Below are positions 1-6,236 of a DNA stretch of 6,836 nt, piece after piece. Each line of letters begins with the position of its first letter. Within the stretch, counting starts at the first letter, position 1. Origin of the DNA: Chloroflexota bacterium. GTDB lineage: Bacteria > Chloroflexota > Ktedonobacteria > Ktedonobacterales > Ktedonobacteraceae. A program made the position numbers and the translations under genes. Where the stretch lies: positions 1-6,836 of the forward strand of contig VBHI01000043.1 of NCBI GenBank assembly GCA_005881495.1, in the 5' to 3' direction. Under the pieces are notes generated by a model. That model was not told where the DNA came from. It did not search any database and was given only the letters and a program-made list of their open reading frames with translations.

Positions 1-2518
1 CCCAAACTCCTACCACAACTCTCGTAGTGTAACCAAGGGTCCAGTTATCTTTGAAGTCTTCCGTAGTACCTGTCTTTGCTGCTACATTGGGATATCCAGG
101 ATTAGGGTAATTTACGTTACCCCAGAATGAGAGATCGTGATCGGGCCAAAATTCTATTCGACGTGCATATTCGTCGGATAGAACAGAGGTCATCAGAAAG
201 GCGATTTGTGGACTAATGACCTGGATACCCCCGGGATGAGCGGGATCAAAATGATAGAGATGATGTCCGTAATTATCCCAAATATCCAGAATACTCCTGG
301 GAGGAACACGTACCCCATTGTCCGCAAAGACCTGGTAGGCACCGACCATCTGGATCAGGGGGACACCGGATGTACCAAGCGCGAAAGACGTGTTGTTATC
401 TTGGTTTTGGCTTAAGGCTGTGATTCCGAAACGTTGTGCCGTATTGATGACATTCCTAACTCCGGCATAGATCGAAGCTTTAATTGCTGGAATGTTACGC
501 GAATCCGCTGTAGCTATGCGAATGTTCGTGTTCGAGTTAGAATAGCCGCCACCGTAATCTTGTGGGCAGTAGGCGCCAGTAGGACCAACACACACAGCTG
601 GCGATCCAGAAATCCCGTGAGGAAAATACGTCTTGTAGTCGGGTATCACCATTCCTGGATACCAACCCTGCTGAAATGCAGTTGCGTAAACAATGGGTTT
701 GATAGATGAACCCGGCTGGCGCAAAGCATGTACAGCAGAATTGAATTGCCCATCAATTCTACTGTTTTTAGAATTATAATTGGCGCTGCCGGCCATTGCT
801 AAAACTTCACCTGTTTTTGCGTTCATGACAACGGCAGCCGCGTCATACACGTTATAATCGGGACTGCTTAGTACACCGACGCGTGCAACTGGAAAAAGTT
901 GCAGTTCTGGTTTTTGTAGGTGCCGTATTATGGCGTGCTCGACATAAGCTTCTAGCCTATAATCAATGGTTGTGTAGATATTAAAGCCGCCGGTGAAGAA
1001 GGCATCGCCGAGTTGAGCTGTAAGCTGCTCAATAACCCAGTTGACGAAATGTTGGCAGCCGTGATAGTAAGGGTGGGTATATGGAGGGAACTGCGTCTTG
1101 GCCGTCAAAGCCTCCGCCTGGTTCACCATATCCTGGGTGATCGGCCCCAATCCCGGGACGTTTACATTCCAACGCAGCATTTGACTAAGAACATACTGTT
1201 GGCGCTCCAGGTAATATTTCTGGCCCGTGGCTGCATCGATTAGTCCGAAGGTTGGGTCGTAGATAGCAGGACTTTGAGGCATACCGGCTAGCAATGAAGC
1301 TCGAGCAAGGCCAAGCAAAGGGTCACAGTAATTCGATTGGCTACACTGATCTGGATGGCACTGTTGTACATGCGCCGCGTCACAGTTAAGGTAATAAACA
1401 CCAGGAATGCAGTTGAAATTTTTATCACACTGTGAGCTGATATGGAAGTAGTCTTCAACGGCGGCTTCCACGCCCAGGTTCTGCGCCCCGTAGGGAGAAA
1501 TATTGAAATACATCTCAAGGATTTTCTCCTTGGGATATTGTTGCGTCAGGCCAATGGCCAGCGCTGCCTCGGAGATTTTACGATTGATTGTCTGCGCTGC
1601 GTTGTTTGTCAGATTTTTAATCACTTGCTGGGTTATGGTGCTGGCACCACTCACTACCACACCTGCATGTAGATATTGACCGCTGGCGCGCAGGATAGCT
1701 TGAGGATCAATACCAGGGTTTGTCCAGAAGGTCGGGTCCTCCGCCGAGATTTGCGCATCTTTCAAGATTTGCGGTAAAAAGTTGTACGAAACGGGTGTAC
1801 GCCGTCCGCCGCCCATGTGGCTATTGTCATACGCTTCGTAGAGCAAGGTACCATTGCGATCATAGATACGCGACGTTTGCGAAATTTGCTGATTTGCCAG
1901 GCCTTGTAGGCGCGGCAACTGATCCTGATAGTACTTATAGGCATAGGCGCTGGAGGCAGATGCGCTAATTAACAGCAGGAGCAGGAGCGCGATCAATATG
2001 CCGGATGCAATGACCCCAGCTTTGGGACGACGTTGTCGCCAACGCACGCGTCGGTGCTTCATTAACATGGCAACGCGCACGGTACGTGACCTTTTCCAGG
2101 GTTTTGTTTTTGGTCGTTCCTGTTCCCATGATTTGCCAGGACGGTAAAGCACTAATGGGTTAGGATCAACGGGAGGTACTGCCGCGATTCTGCCAGACCA
2201 GCGCCGTACCTTTTGTAGCGTATTAGCCACCCAACTCTGCCCTTGTTGCTGCCCATTGTTCGCAGAAGGCCAGCTTTGTGGCGCAGGCCATCCTTGTTGC
2301 TGCCCATTATTGTACATCTGTCCTGGTGCTGGTGGCGGCGTGTTGGGAGAATATCCCTGCGCAGGAGGCGTCGAAAGGGGAGCATACTGCTGGACTTCTT
2401 GTCCTTGCTGTGGTTGTTGTCGATAATCACGTAAAATGCTCCCCGACCGAGCTGCTCCATTATTTTCAATAGGTTTATGGCCATTGAGGTGTTGTTGATT
2501 CCAGAAGTCATTGCTCAT
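1..2518 (-). CDS. Class A penicillin-binding protein (GT51 transglycosylase / transpeptidase), 3' end beyond window
   Basis: Bifunctional peptidoglycan synthase: it polymerises lipid II into glycan strands and cross-links the stem peptides outside the membrane. The frame is open for 839 codons to the left edge, and the C-terminus is missing. Order: Q/P/N/G-rich cytoplasmic tail (1-130), very basic stretch (135-166), one transmembrane helix (168-188), GT51 domain with E260-D261-xx-F264 (catalytic Glu by homology), GASTITQQ (291-298), RKISE (313-317), KEKILEMYFN (330-339) and a final motif ending AGMP (411-414), then a linker with TTID (516-519). The transpeptidase starts near 559 and has SSIK (604-607, nucleophile S604), SRN (673-675) and KTGT (815-818). 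Oddities are a six-cysteine insertion (364-398), further external cysteines at 488, 643 and 651, and Asn267 where most GT51 enzymes have His. I chose ATG 2518; in-frame ATGs at 2533 and 2539 are possible. A GAGG lies 15 bases before 2518, a long spacing. The family call is certain; which PBP1 paralogue it is cannot be told. Confidence 0.95.
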   Translation of the reverse strand, partial: MSNDFWNQQHLNGHKPIENNGAARSGSILRDYRQQPQQGQEVQQYAPLSTPPAQGYSPNTPPPAPGQMYNNGQQQGWPAPQSWPSANNGQQQGQSWVANTLQKVRRWSGRIAAVPPVDPNPLVLYRPGKSWEQERPKTKPWKRSRTVRVAMLMKHRRVRWRQRRPKAGVIASGILIALLLLLLISASASSAYAYKYYQDQLPRLQGLANQQISQTSRIYDRNGTLLYEAYDNSHMGGGRRTPVSYNFLPQILKDAQISAEDPTFWTNPGIDPQAILRASGQYLHAGVVVSGASTITQQVIKNLTNNAAQTINRKISEAALAIGLTQQYPKEKILEMYFNISPYGAQNLGVEAAVEDYFHISSQCDKNFNCIPGVYYLNCDAAHVQQCHPDQCSQSNYCDPLLGLARASLLAGMPQSPAIYDPTFGLIDAATGQKYYLERQQYVLSQMLRWNVNVPGLGPITQDMVNQAEALTAKTQFPPYTHPYYHGCQHFVNWVIEQLTAQLGDAFFTGGFNIYTTIDYRLEAYVEHAIIRHLQKPELQLFPVARVGVLSSPDYNVYDAAAVVMNAKTGEVLAMAGSANYNSKNSRIDGQFNSAVHALRQPGSSIKPIVYATAFQQGWYPGMVIPDYKTYFPHGISGSPAVCVGPTGAYCPQDYGGGYSNSNTNIRIATADSRNIPAIKASIYAGVRNVINTAQRFGITALSQNQDNNTSFALGTSGVPLIQMVGAYQVFADNGVRVPPRSILDIWDNYGHHLYHFDPAHPGGIQVISPQIAFLMTSVLSDEYARRIEFWPDHDLSFWGNVNYPNPGYPNVAAKTGTTEDFKDNWTLGYTTRVVVGVW
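1318..1429 (-). other. Six-cysteine insertion within the PBP glycosyltransferase domain
   Basis: This segment codes for residues 364-400 of the PBP and contains cysteines at 364, 370, 379, 387, 392 and 398. It lies between the KEKILEMYFN motif and the last GT51 motif, where typical family members have a short loop. It is on the extracytoplasmic side, so three disulfides, or metal binding, are possible. The spacing (C-x5-C-x8-C-x7-C-x4-C-x5-C) matches no domain I recognise. Confidence 0.7.
2241..2308 (-). repeat. 17-bp in-frame direct repeat encoding NNGQQQG twice
   Basis: The 17 bases at 2241-2257 (plus-strand ccttgttgctgcccatt) recur exactly at 2292-2308, 51 bp apart, which is 17 codons. 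They encode the NNGQQQG peptides near residues 70-76 and 87-93 of the PBP cytoplasmic tail. The unit keeps the reading frame and looks like a local duplication in a disordered region. Confidence 0.85.
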
Positions 2519-2733
2519 AGGTATATCGTACATCCTCATTTTTGCAAAGCAAGCTGCTCGTCCTGTGTGCCAACTATGTTCCCGCTCAGCACTTGTCGCC
2601 CTTTATCCAGAAAGAACGATAAATAGAGATAGTTTTCAGGGGATTTTAGTCTTACCCAAACTCGCCTCACATCTACATGGAACACTACACAATCATCTAA
2701 ACGGATAAGATGAAGTACTTTAACAGAACTACC

Positions 2734-2762
2734 TGTTCAGGTCATGTCAAATCATGTACAAT
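2734..2762 (+). promoter_or_regulatory. Candidate promoter of the metallopeptidase-dprA unit
   Basis: TACAAT at 2757-2762 matches the sigma-70-type -10 consensus at five of six bases. The hexamer 17 bases upstream (TGTTCA, 2734-2739) matches -35 at only three positions. Transcription would start near 2769, giving a leader of about 40 bases to ATG 2810. The -35 overlaps an inverted repeat, which would suit a regulator. This is a weak call based only on consensus. Confidence 0.35.
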
Positions 2763-2796
2763 AGGAAAAACGTACAAATATCTGCGTATTCTTGAG

Positions 2797-2801
2797 AGGA
2801 G
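2797..2801 (+). promoter_or_regulatory. Ribosome-binding site that fixes the metallopeptidase start
   Basis: AGGAG at 2797-2801 lies eight bases before ATG 2810, an ideal distance. A TTG at 2792 is in frame but lies upstream of this site, so the longer version of the protein is unlikely. TTG at 2807 is also in frame but less likely than the adjacent ATG. Confidence 0.8.
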
Positions 2802-2809
2802 CCAGGTTG

Positions 2810-4579
2810 ATGCCCCTGCGGCCCATTCATTTGATAAGACTCTTGCAGCTCTTTCTTTGTAGTTTTTTTCTTTTTCCTGTCATCTTTTCAGACAAAGCAC
2901 ATGCTGCCGCTGACCCTATTACAGTGACCGCTCAAACTGATGTTATCCATTTCCCTGATTCTATTGACTTTACTATGCTAGCGAAAGATACTGCCAGACC
3001 TATCATCCAGGCCTCAATTAATATTACCTATAAAGAATCGCCATATACCTTCACAAAAGAGCATGTGGTAAATATCATCAGACCTACACAATCTGTCACT
3101 TTGCATTGGCATGAAGACACCAGCGGAGATAATTTTCGTACTCCAGGGACCTTAGTTGAATACGACTGGGTCGTCCAGGATAGTGCAAATAATTATCACA
3201 CGACGTCGACCTCAGATTTTCATACACTCGATACCCGCTTTTCCTGGCAGCATCTGACACAGGGTATGTTACAGGTTAACTGGTATAATCGACCTGAGAA
3301 TTTTGGACTGCTCCTGCTGAATCGAGCCAGCGGTAGCATCAACCATATCAGCCAGGTGCTGGGGGGAGGCTTGCTCCATCCCATCAATCTGTGGGTCTAT
3401 ACGAGCAACCAGGATTTTCATGGGGCGCTTGCTCCGGGTTCTTATGAATGGGTTGGAGGTGAAGCCCATCCAGGCTTAGACGAAGCGTTCATCAGCGTCG
3501 TTGACGAAAATGACGATACACTTGTACGTGATATGCCGCATGAGCTGACACACCTGGTCTTACATCAACTTATTGCTCAAGGTCCGCAGCCTCCCACCTG
3601 GTTTGACGAAGGTTTAGCGGTGTATAACCAGTTATTTCATGAACCTGAAATGAGAGCACGCTTTCGGCAAGCGCTCTTCAATAAATCGCTGCTCAGGCTC
3701 TACAATATTTCCGATGGCTTTCCCGCTGACGCAGACCAGGCTTATCTTGCCTATGCTCAGAGCTGGAACCTGATAGATTATATGTATACTACCTTAGGCC
3801 ATGCCAAAATGATGCTGCTCATCAAGAAAATGAATAATTCCCAGGCGGATTTTGGCGAAGATTTGGTGCAAGCTCTTGGAATAGATCAGGATCACCTGGA
3901 AAATCAATGGCTTCTCCACCTGGGTCAACCAGGGATTCTGCGCCCTGACCAGGTAACACCTACACCGCAAGCACTCCCACAAACAAGTCAGTCTCAGACT
4001 ACTACCATGGATAGCACTACTCTAGTGTTTGTCACTGCCGGTTCCTTGCTGATTCTTCTGCCAATCATAGGCATCGTGATCATTCTCATCTACCAGAGCC
4101 GCAAGCGCAAGCAAATTCAAGCGGCAGAGGCTGCACAACAATTTCTCTCTGTTAAGCAGGTCCCTGGTCAGGTTGATAACAACGCTCGTTACGCAGACTC
4201 CTTGCGCTTCAGACCGTCAAACCCTGACTCTGTCTATTCTGCGCAAGAGTCTTTTTATTATCCTACGTCTCGACCACAGGCACAACAACCCGATCAATCC
4301 GGGCAAAATCAAGCTTTTTCCCCACCAGGGAAACAAACATACATACCATTTCCCTCTTTCGCGCCGGATCAGGCCTTTGGTGCACCTCCTGCAGATGCAC
4401 CAATGCAAACAGCGCCAGTTCAGCCACTATCATCTCAGCCATGGCAGGCTGCTTATCCAGCAGTTCGTGAGGAAAGTGAAAGTGGGGGAAGTGGGGAGAC
4501 AGTCTCGGACCCAGCAGTATTTGGGCCATTTCAGGAGAATCTCAATCAACAACCGCAGCAAAAAGCTCCTCAGGAGTGA
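2810..4579 (+). CDS. Secreted, membrane-anchored zinc metallopeptidase (peptidase MA-like, HExxH...E)
   Basis: Predicted gluzincin-type peptidase of 589 residues; the substrate is unknown. It has a signal peptide (hydrophobic core about 8-26, probable cleavage after the AHA at 30-32), then a beta-rich N-terminal region (about 35-140) and the catalytic region. HELTH (244-248) supplies two zinc-binding His and the catalytic Glu245, and Glu267 in WFDEGLAVY (264-272) is the expected third ligand, all intact. The fold is of the kind seen in Chloroflexota 'peptidase MA family' proteins, with the typical RFSW segment (143-146) and YTSNQDFHGAL (197-207) before the zinc site. A transmembrane helix (405-428) is followed by RKRK, so the catalytic part should lie outside and a ~160-residue Q/P/S-rich tail inside. 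The next gene, dprA, starts 36 bp downstream on the same strand. The fold and zinc site are secure; a biological role is not, and envelope maintenance is only a guess from the divergent PBP. Confidence 0.85.
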   Translation: MPLRPIHLIRLLQLFLCSFFLFPVIFSDKAHAAADPITVTAQTDVIHFPDSIDFTMLAKDTARPIIQASINITYKESPYTFTKEHVVNIIRPTQSVTLHWHEDTSGDNFRTPGTLVEYDWVVQDSANNYHTTSTSDFHTLDTRFSWQHLTQGMLQVNWYNRPENFGLLLLNRASGSINHISQVLGGGLLHPINLWVYTSNQDFHGALAPGSYEWVGGEAHPGLDEAFISVVDENDDTLVRDMPHELTHLVLHQLIAQGPQPPTWFDEGLAVYNQLFHEPEMRARFRQALFNKSLLRLYNISDGFPADADQAYLAYAQSWNLIDYMYTTLGHAKMMLLIKKMNNSQADFGEDLVQALGIDQDHLENQWLLHLGQPGILRPDQVTPTPQALPQTSQSQTTTMDSTTLVFVTAGSLLILLPIIGIVIILIYQSRKRKQIQAAEAAQQFLSVKQVPGQVDNNARYADSLRFRPSNPDSVYSAQESFYYPTSRPQAQQPDQSGQNQAFSPPGKQTYIPFPSFAPDQAFGAPPADAPMQTAPVQPLSSQPWQAAYPAVREESESGGSGETVSDPAVFGPFQENLNQQPQQKAPQE

Positions 4580-4602
4580 GGGCAGTTGTCGTACTAATAT
4601 GT

Positions 4603-4608
4603 AAGGAG
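4603..4608 (+). promoter_or_regulatory. Ribosome-binding site supporting the TTG start of dprA
   Basis: AAGGAG at 4603-4608 is a near-perfect Shine-Dalgarno sequence seven bases before TTG 4616. No ATG in the same frame lies near it, so TTG is the probable start codon. GTG at 4622 is an alternative with a 13-base spacing. Confidence 0.8.
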
Positions 4609-4615
4609 TACCAAG

Positions 4616-5776
4616 TTGGAAGTGTTTGATGCCCCCTCTCGCTATTACCCATCGGACAGCCTATCATTGGATGAACTGGCGTACTGGGTTGCCTTCACGC
4701 GGATTCTTGGCATTGGGCCAGTGCGTTTCAAAATGCTGCTCGATTACTTCCACGAAGATGTCGCTGCTGCTTGGAAAGCGAACAGTAAAGAACTGGCGCA
4801 AGCCGGGTTAGATCAGAAGATTATCGACAGTTTCATCAAGCAACGGGCCAGCAGTATCCCGCAACAGGAACTAGAGATACTGGAACGATTGCGGGTGCAG
4901 GTTATTACTATTAAGGATAAAGCCTATCCGTCTTTGCTGAAGGAAATTTACAATGCCCCCTCTGTCCTCTATGTCGCCGGAACCTTAAAGAAGGATGAAG
5001 ACAGCTTTGCGCTGGGTATCGTCGGTACTCGTAAAGTCTCTACGTATGGTCGCCAGGTAACAGAACAATTAGCACGAGAGCTGGCACAGGGTCATGTAAC
5101 AGTGGTAAGCGGGTTGGCACACGGGATAGATACCATCGCTCACACAGCGGCCTTGGATGCAGGAGGGCGTACCATTGCCGTCATGGCGAGTGGTCTCGAT
5201 ATCATCTACCCATCTGAGAATACTGGCCTGGCGCGGCGCATCGTTGAATCGGGGCAGGGAGCATTGGTGACAGAGTTCCCCCTTGGCGTCAAACCTGACA
5301 GCAAGAATTTTCCCGCGCGTAACCGTATTATCTCGGGTCTCTCTCAAGGTATATTAGTCACTGAAGCGCCCAAACAGAGTGGAGCTTTGATTACAGCTAA
5401 TTTCGCGCTTGAACATGGGCGCGAAGTGTTTGCTGTTCCAAATGGCATCTATGCGGCAGGGAGCGTTGGCGTGAACAAGCTCATTCAAGACGGGGCGCAC
5501 CTGGTCACTGATGTACAGGATATTCTGATGGCCCTCAACCTCTTTATGATACCGGAACATATTGAAATGCAGGCGGCTCTACCGGATAATATCGAGGAGC
5601 GTACACTTCTCCCATTGCTGAGTCATGACCCACGCCATATCGATGAGATTATCCGTGAGTCAGGTTTACCCGTTACAACGGTCGTGTCAACGTTTATGAT
5701 GATGGAAAACAATGCCCACTTTTTTCAGAAGAAGCGATTACAAAGAAATCCTTCTTGTGCTCCGTTCGCTGCTTAG
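4616..5776 (+). CDS. dprA: DNA-processing protein DprA (Smf), with atypical C-terminal tail
   Basis: DprA binds incoming single-stranded DNA during natural transformation, protects it and loads RecA, acting in the cytoplasm. The 386-residue protein begins with a helical HhH/SAM-like region (LGIGPVRFKMLL, 31-42). The Rossmann-type core contains GTRKVSTYG (137-145), SGLAHGIDTIAH (165-176), NFPARNRIIS (231-240), EAPKQSGALIT (250-260) and a glycine-rich VPNGIYAAGSVGVNKLIQDGA segment (274-294 as a whole), all family hallmarks. The C-terminal winged helix begins well (HIDEIIRESGLPVTTVVSTFMMME, about 341-364), but the last 22 residues (ENNAHFF... basic ...CAPFAA) do not follow the usual 'ELKGLV...YxR' ending. 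The TTG start is set by a strong ribosome-binding site. It probably shares a transcript with the metallopeptidase and ends at the hairpin at 5839. Identity is secure; the unusual tail may alter dimer or DNA contacts made by the winged helix, if it does anything. Confidence 0.95.
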   Translation: MEVFDAPSRYYPSDSLSLDELAYWVAFTRILGIGPVRFKMLLDYFHEDVAAAWKANSKELAQAGLDQKIIDSFIKQRASSIPQQELEILERLRVQVITIKDKAYPSLLKEIYNAPSVLYVAGTLKKDEDSFALGIVGTRKVSTYGRQVTEQLARELAQGHVTVVSGLAHGIDTIAHTAALDAGGRTIAVMASGLDIIYPSENTGLARRIVESGQGALVTEFPLGVKPDSKNFPARNRIISGLSQGILVTEAPKQSGALITANFALEHGREVFAVPNGIYAAGSVGVNKLIQDGAHLVTDVQDILMALNLFMIPEHIEMQAALPDNIEERTLLPLLSHDPRHIDEIIRESGLPVTTVVSTFMMMENNAHFFQKKRLQRNPSCAPFAA

Positions 5777-5838
5777 TACCCCCACACAATCACCGCACAC
5801 ATATTCCCAAGGAGTCTTTGTATAGGTTCTCAAGTAAG

Positions 5839-5880
5839 GTACCGCAGAAGGCTGAATACCTTCATGCGGTACTTCCTTTT
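5839..5880 (+). terminator. Rho-independent terminator of the metallopeptidase-dprA unit
   Basis: GTACCGCA (5839-5846) pairs perfectly with TGCGGTAC (5865-5872). Inside this, AAGG (5848-5851) pairs with CCTT (5859-5862) around a seven-base loop, with a small internal bulge. The T-rich run TTCCTTTT (5873-5880) follows directly. It lies 62 bases after the dprA stop and would shield the toxin-antitoxin promoter from upstream transcription. Confidence 0.8.
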
Positions 5881-5947
5881 GACAGCAGAAGAATAGTTCT
5901 TTCCTTTAAGATCGTACAGGGTGAAAAGGACGCTCGTAAAACGCCGA

Positions 5948-5975
5948 TTGCAAACAGACGATGACGTGCTATAAT
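5948..5975 (+). promoter_or_regulatory. Extended -10 promoter of the vapBC-type module (predicted leaderless start)
   Basis: TATAAT at 5970-5975 is a perfect -10 hexamer preceded by TGC, giving the extended -10 motif TGnTATAAT. TTGCAA (5948-5953) is a fair -35 (four of six) with 16-base spacing. The predicted first transcribed base is A5982, three bases before ATG 5985. By analogy with other RHH antitoxins, the antitoxin-toxin complex probably binds here to repress its own genes; no strong operator palindrome was found. Confidence 0.75.
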
Positions 5976-5984
5976 TGCCCCACT

Positions 5985-6236
5985 ATGAGTAGCCTTGTCA
6001 CCTTGACGATTAACGAAGCCACGCGAGAACAAATAGATACACTCGTTCGCACAACAGGAAAACCGAAAGAAGCGGTGTTGCGTGAAGTGGTGGAAACGGG
6101 ACTGAAAAGCTATCACACAATCCCTACAAAAGGTGTCAAAGCGTTAGTAGACCTGGCAGCATGGGCAGAAAAACACAACGTCACAGGACCAACGGATTTG
6201 AGCACAAACCACAATAAATATGCCTGGGAAGAATAA
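5985..6236 (+). CDS. Ribbon-helix-helix antitoxin of a VapBC-type pair
   Basis: Predicted type II antitoxin of 83 residues. The N-terminus has the RHH pattern: beta strand LVTLTIN (4-10), helix A (about 12-24), a turn at TGKPKE (24-29), and helix B (about 29-43). Two chains would form a DNA-binding dimer that autoregulates the operon. The C-terminal part, with AWAEKHNV (59-66) and DLSTNHNKYAWEE (71-83), resembles the toxin-wrapping tail of VapB proteins. An in-frame ATG at 5961 would lengthen it by eight residues, but that start lies upstream of the predicted transcription start and would place the -10 inside the gene, so 5985 is preferred. There is no Shine-Dalgarno before 5985, in keeping with a leaderless message. 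Its stop overlaps the toxin start by 17 bp. The exact VapB subfamily is not clear. Confidence 0.85.
   Translation: MSSLVTLTINEATREQIDTLVRTTGKPKEAVLREVVETGLKSYHTIPTKGVKALVDLAAWAEKHNVTGPTDLSTNHNKYAWEE

Larger units (their letters stand above)
2519..2809. promoter_or_regulatory. Divergent intergenic control region between the PBP and metallopeptidase genes
   Basis: This 291-bp stretch holds no convincing gene. It must contain the starts of transcription for the leftward PBP gene and the rightward peptidase-dprA unit. I see a rightward -10 candidate at 2757-2762 and inverted repeats at 2726-2742. I see no leftward promoter good enough to name; a TAAAAT on the minus strand around 2643-2648 lacks a recognisable -35 partner. 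Confidence 0.6.
5777..5984 (+). other. Gap between dprA and the toxin-antitoxin genes
   Basis: This 208-bp stretch codes for nothing I can support. It contains the dprA-unit terminator (5839-5880) and the antitoxin promoter (5948-5975). The bases in between (5881-5947) show no recognisable element. Confidence 0.6.

Noticed and set aside
206..1672. Several plus-strand open frames of 69-91 codons opposite the left-hand gene
   Set aside because: They lie antisense to the continuous PBP frame, lack ribosome-binding sites and resemble no protein family; the minus-strand frame carries all the GT51 and transpeptidase motifs in order.
2726..2738. LexA (SOS) box upstream of the peptidase-dprA unit
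   Set aside because: The arms GAAC and GTTC are five bases apart, not four, and the flanking bases do not match the box.
2792..2809. TTG 2792 as the start of the metallopeptidase
   Set aside because: The ribosome-binding site lies at 2797-2801, downstream of that codon, and fits ATG 2810 with an eight-base spacing.
4173..4604. A 143-codon plus-strand frame overlapping the metallopeptidase tail
   Set aside because: It overlaps the low-complexity tail in another frame, is rich in His/Arg/Gln from shifted repeats, and shows no family motif.
5707..5815. Simple frameshift explaining the odd dprA end
   Set aside because: Translation of the other two frames after 5707 gives no sequence resembling the normal DprA C-terminus.
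5961..5984. ATG 5961 as the antitoxin start
   Set aside because: It would place the perfect TATAAT inside the gene, has no ribosome-binding site, and adds residues outside the RHH fold.
5862..6116. An 84-codon minus-strand frame across the vapBC promoter
   Set aside because: It crosses the terminator, the promoter and the antitoxin gene, and its product has no recognisable pattern.
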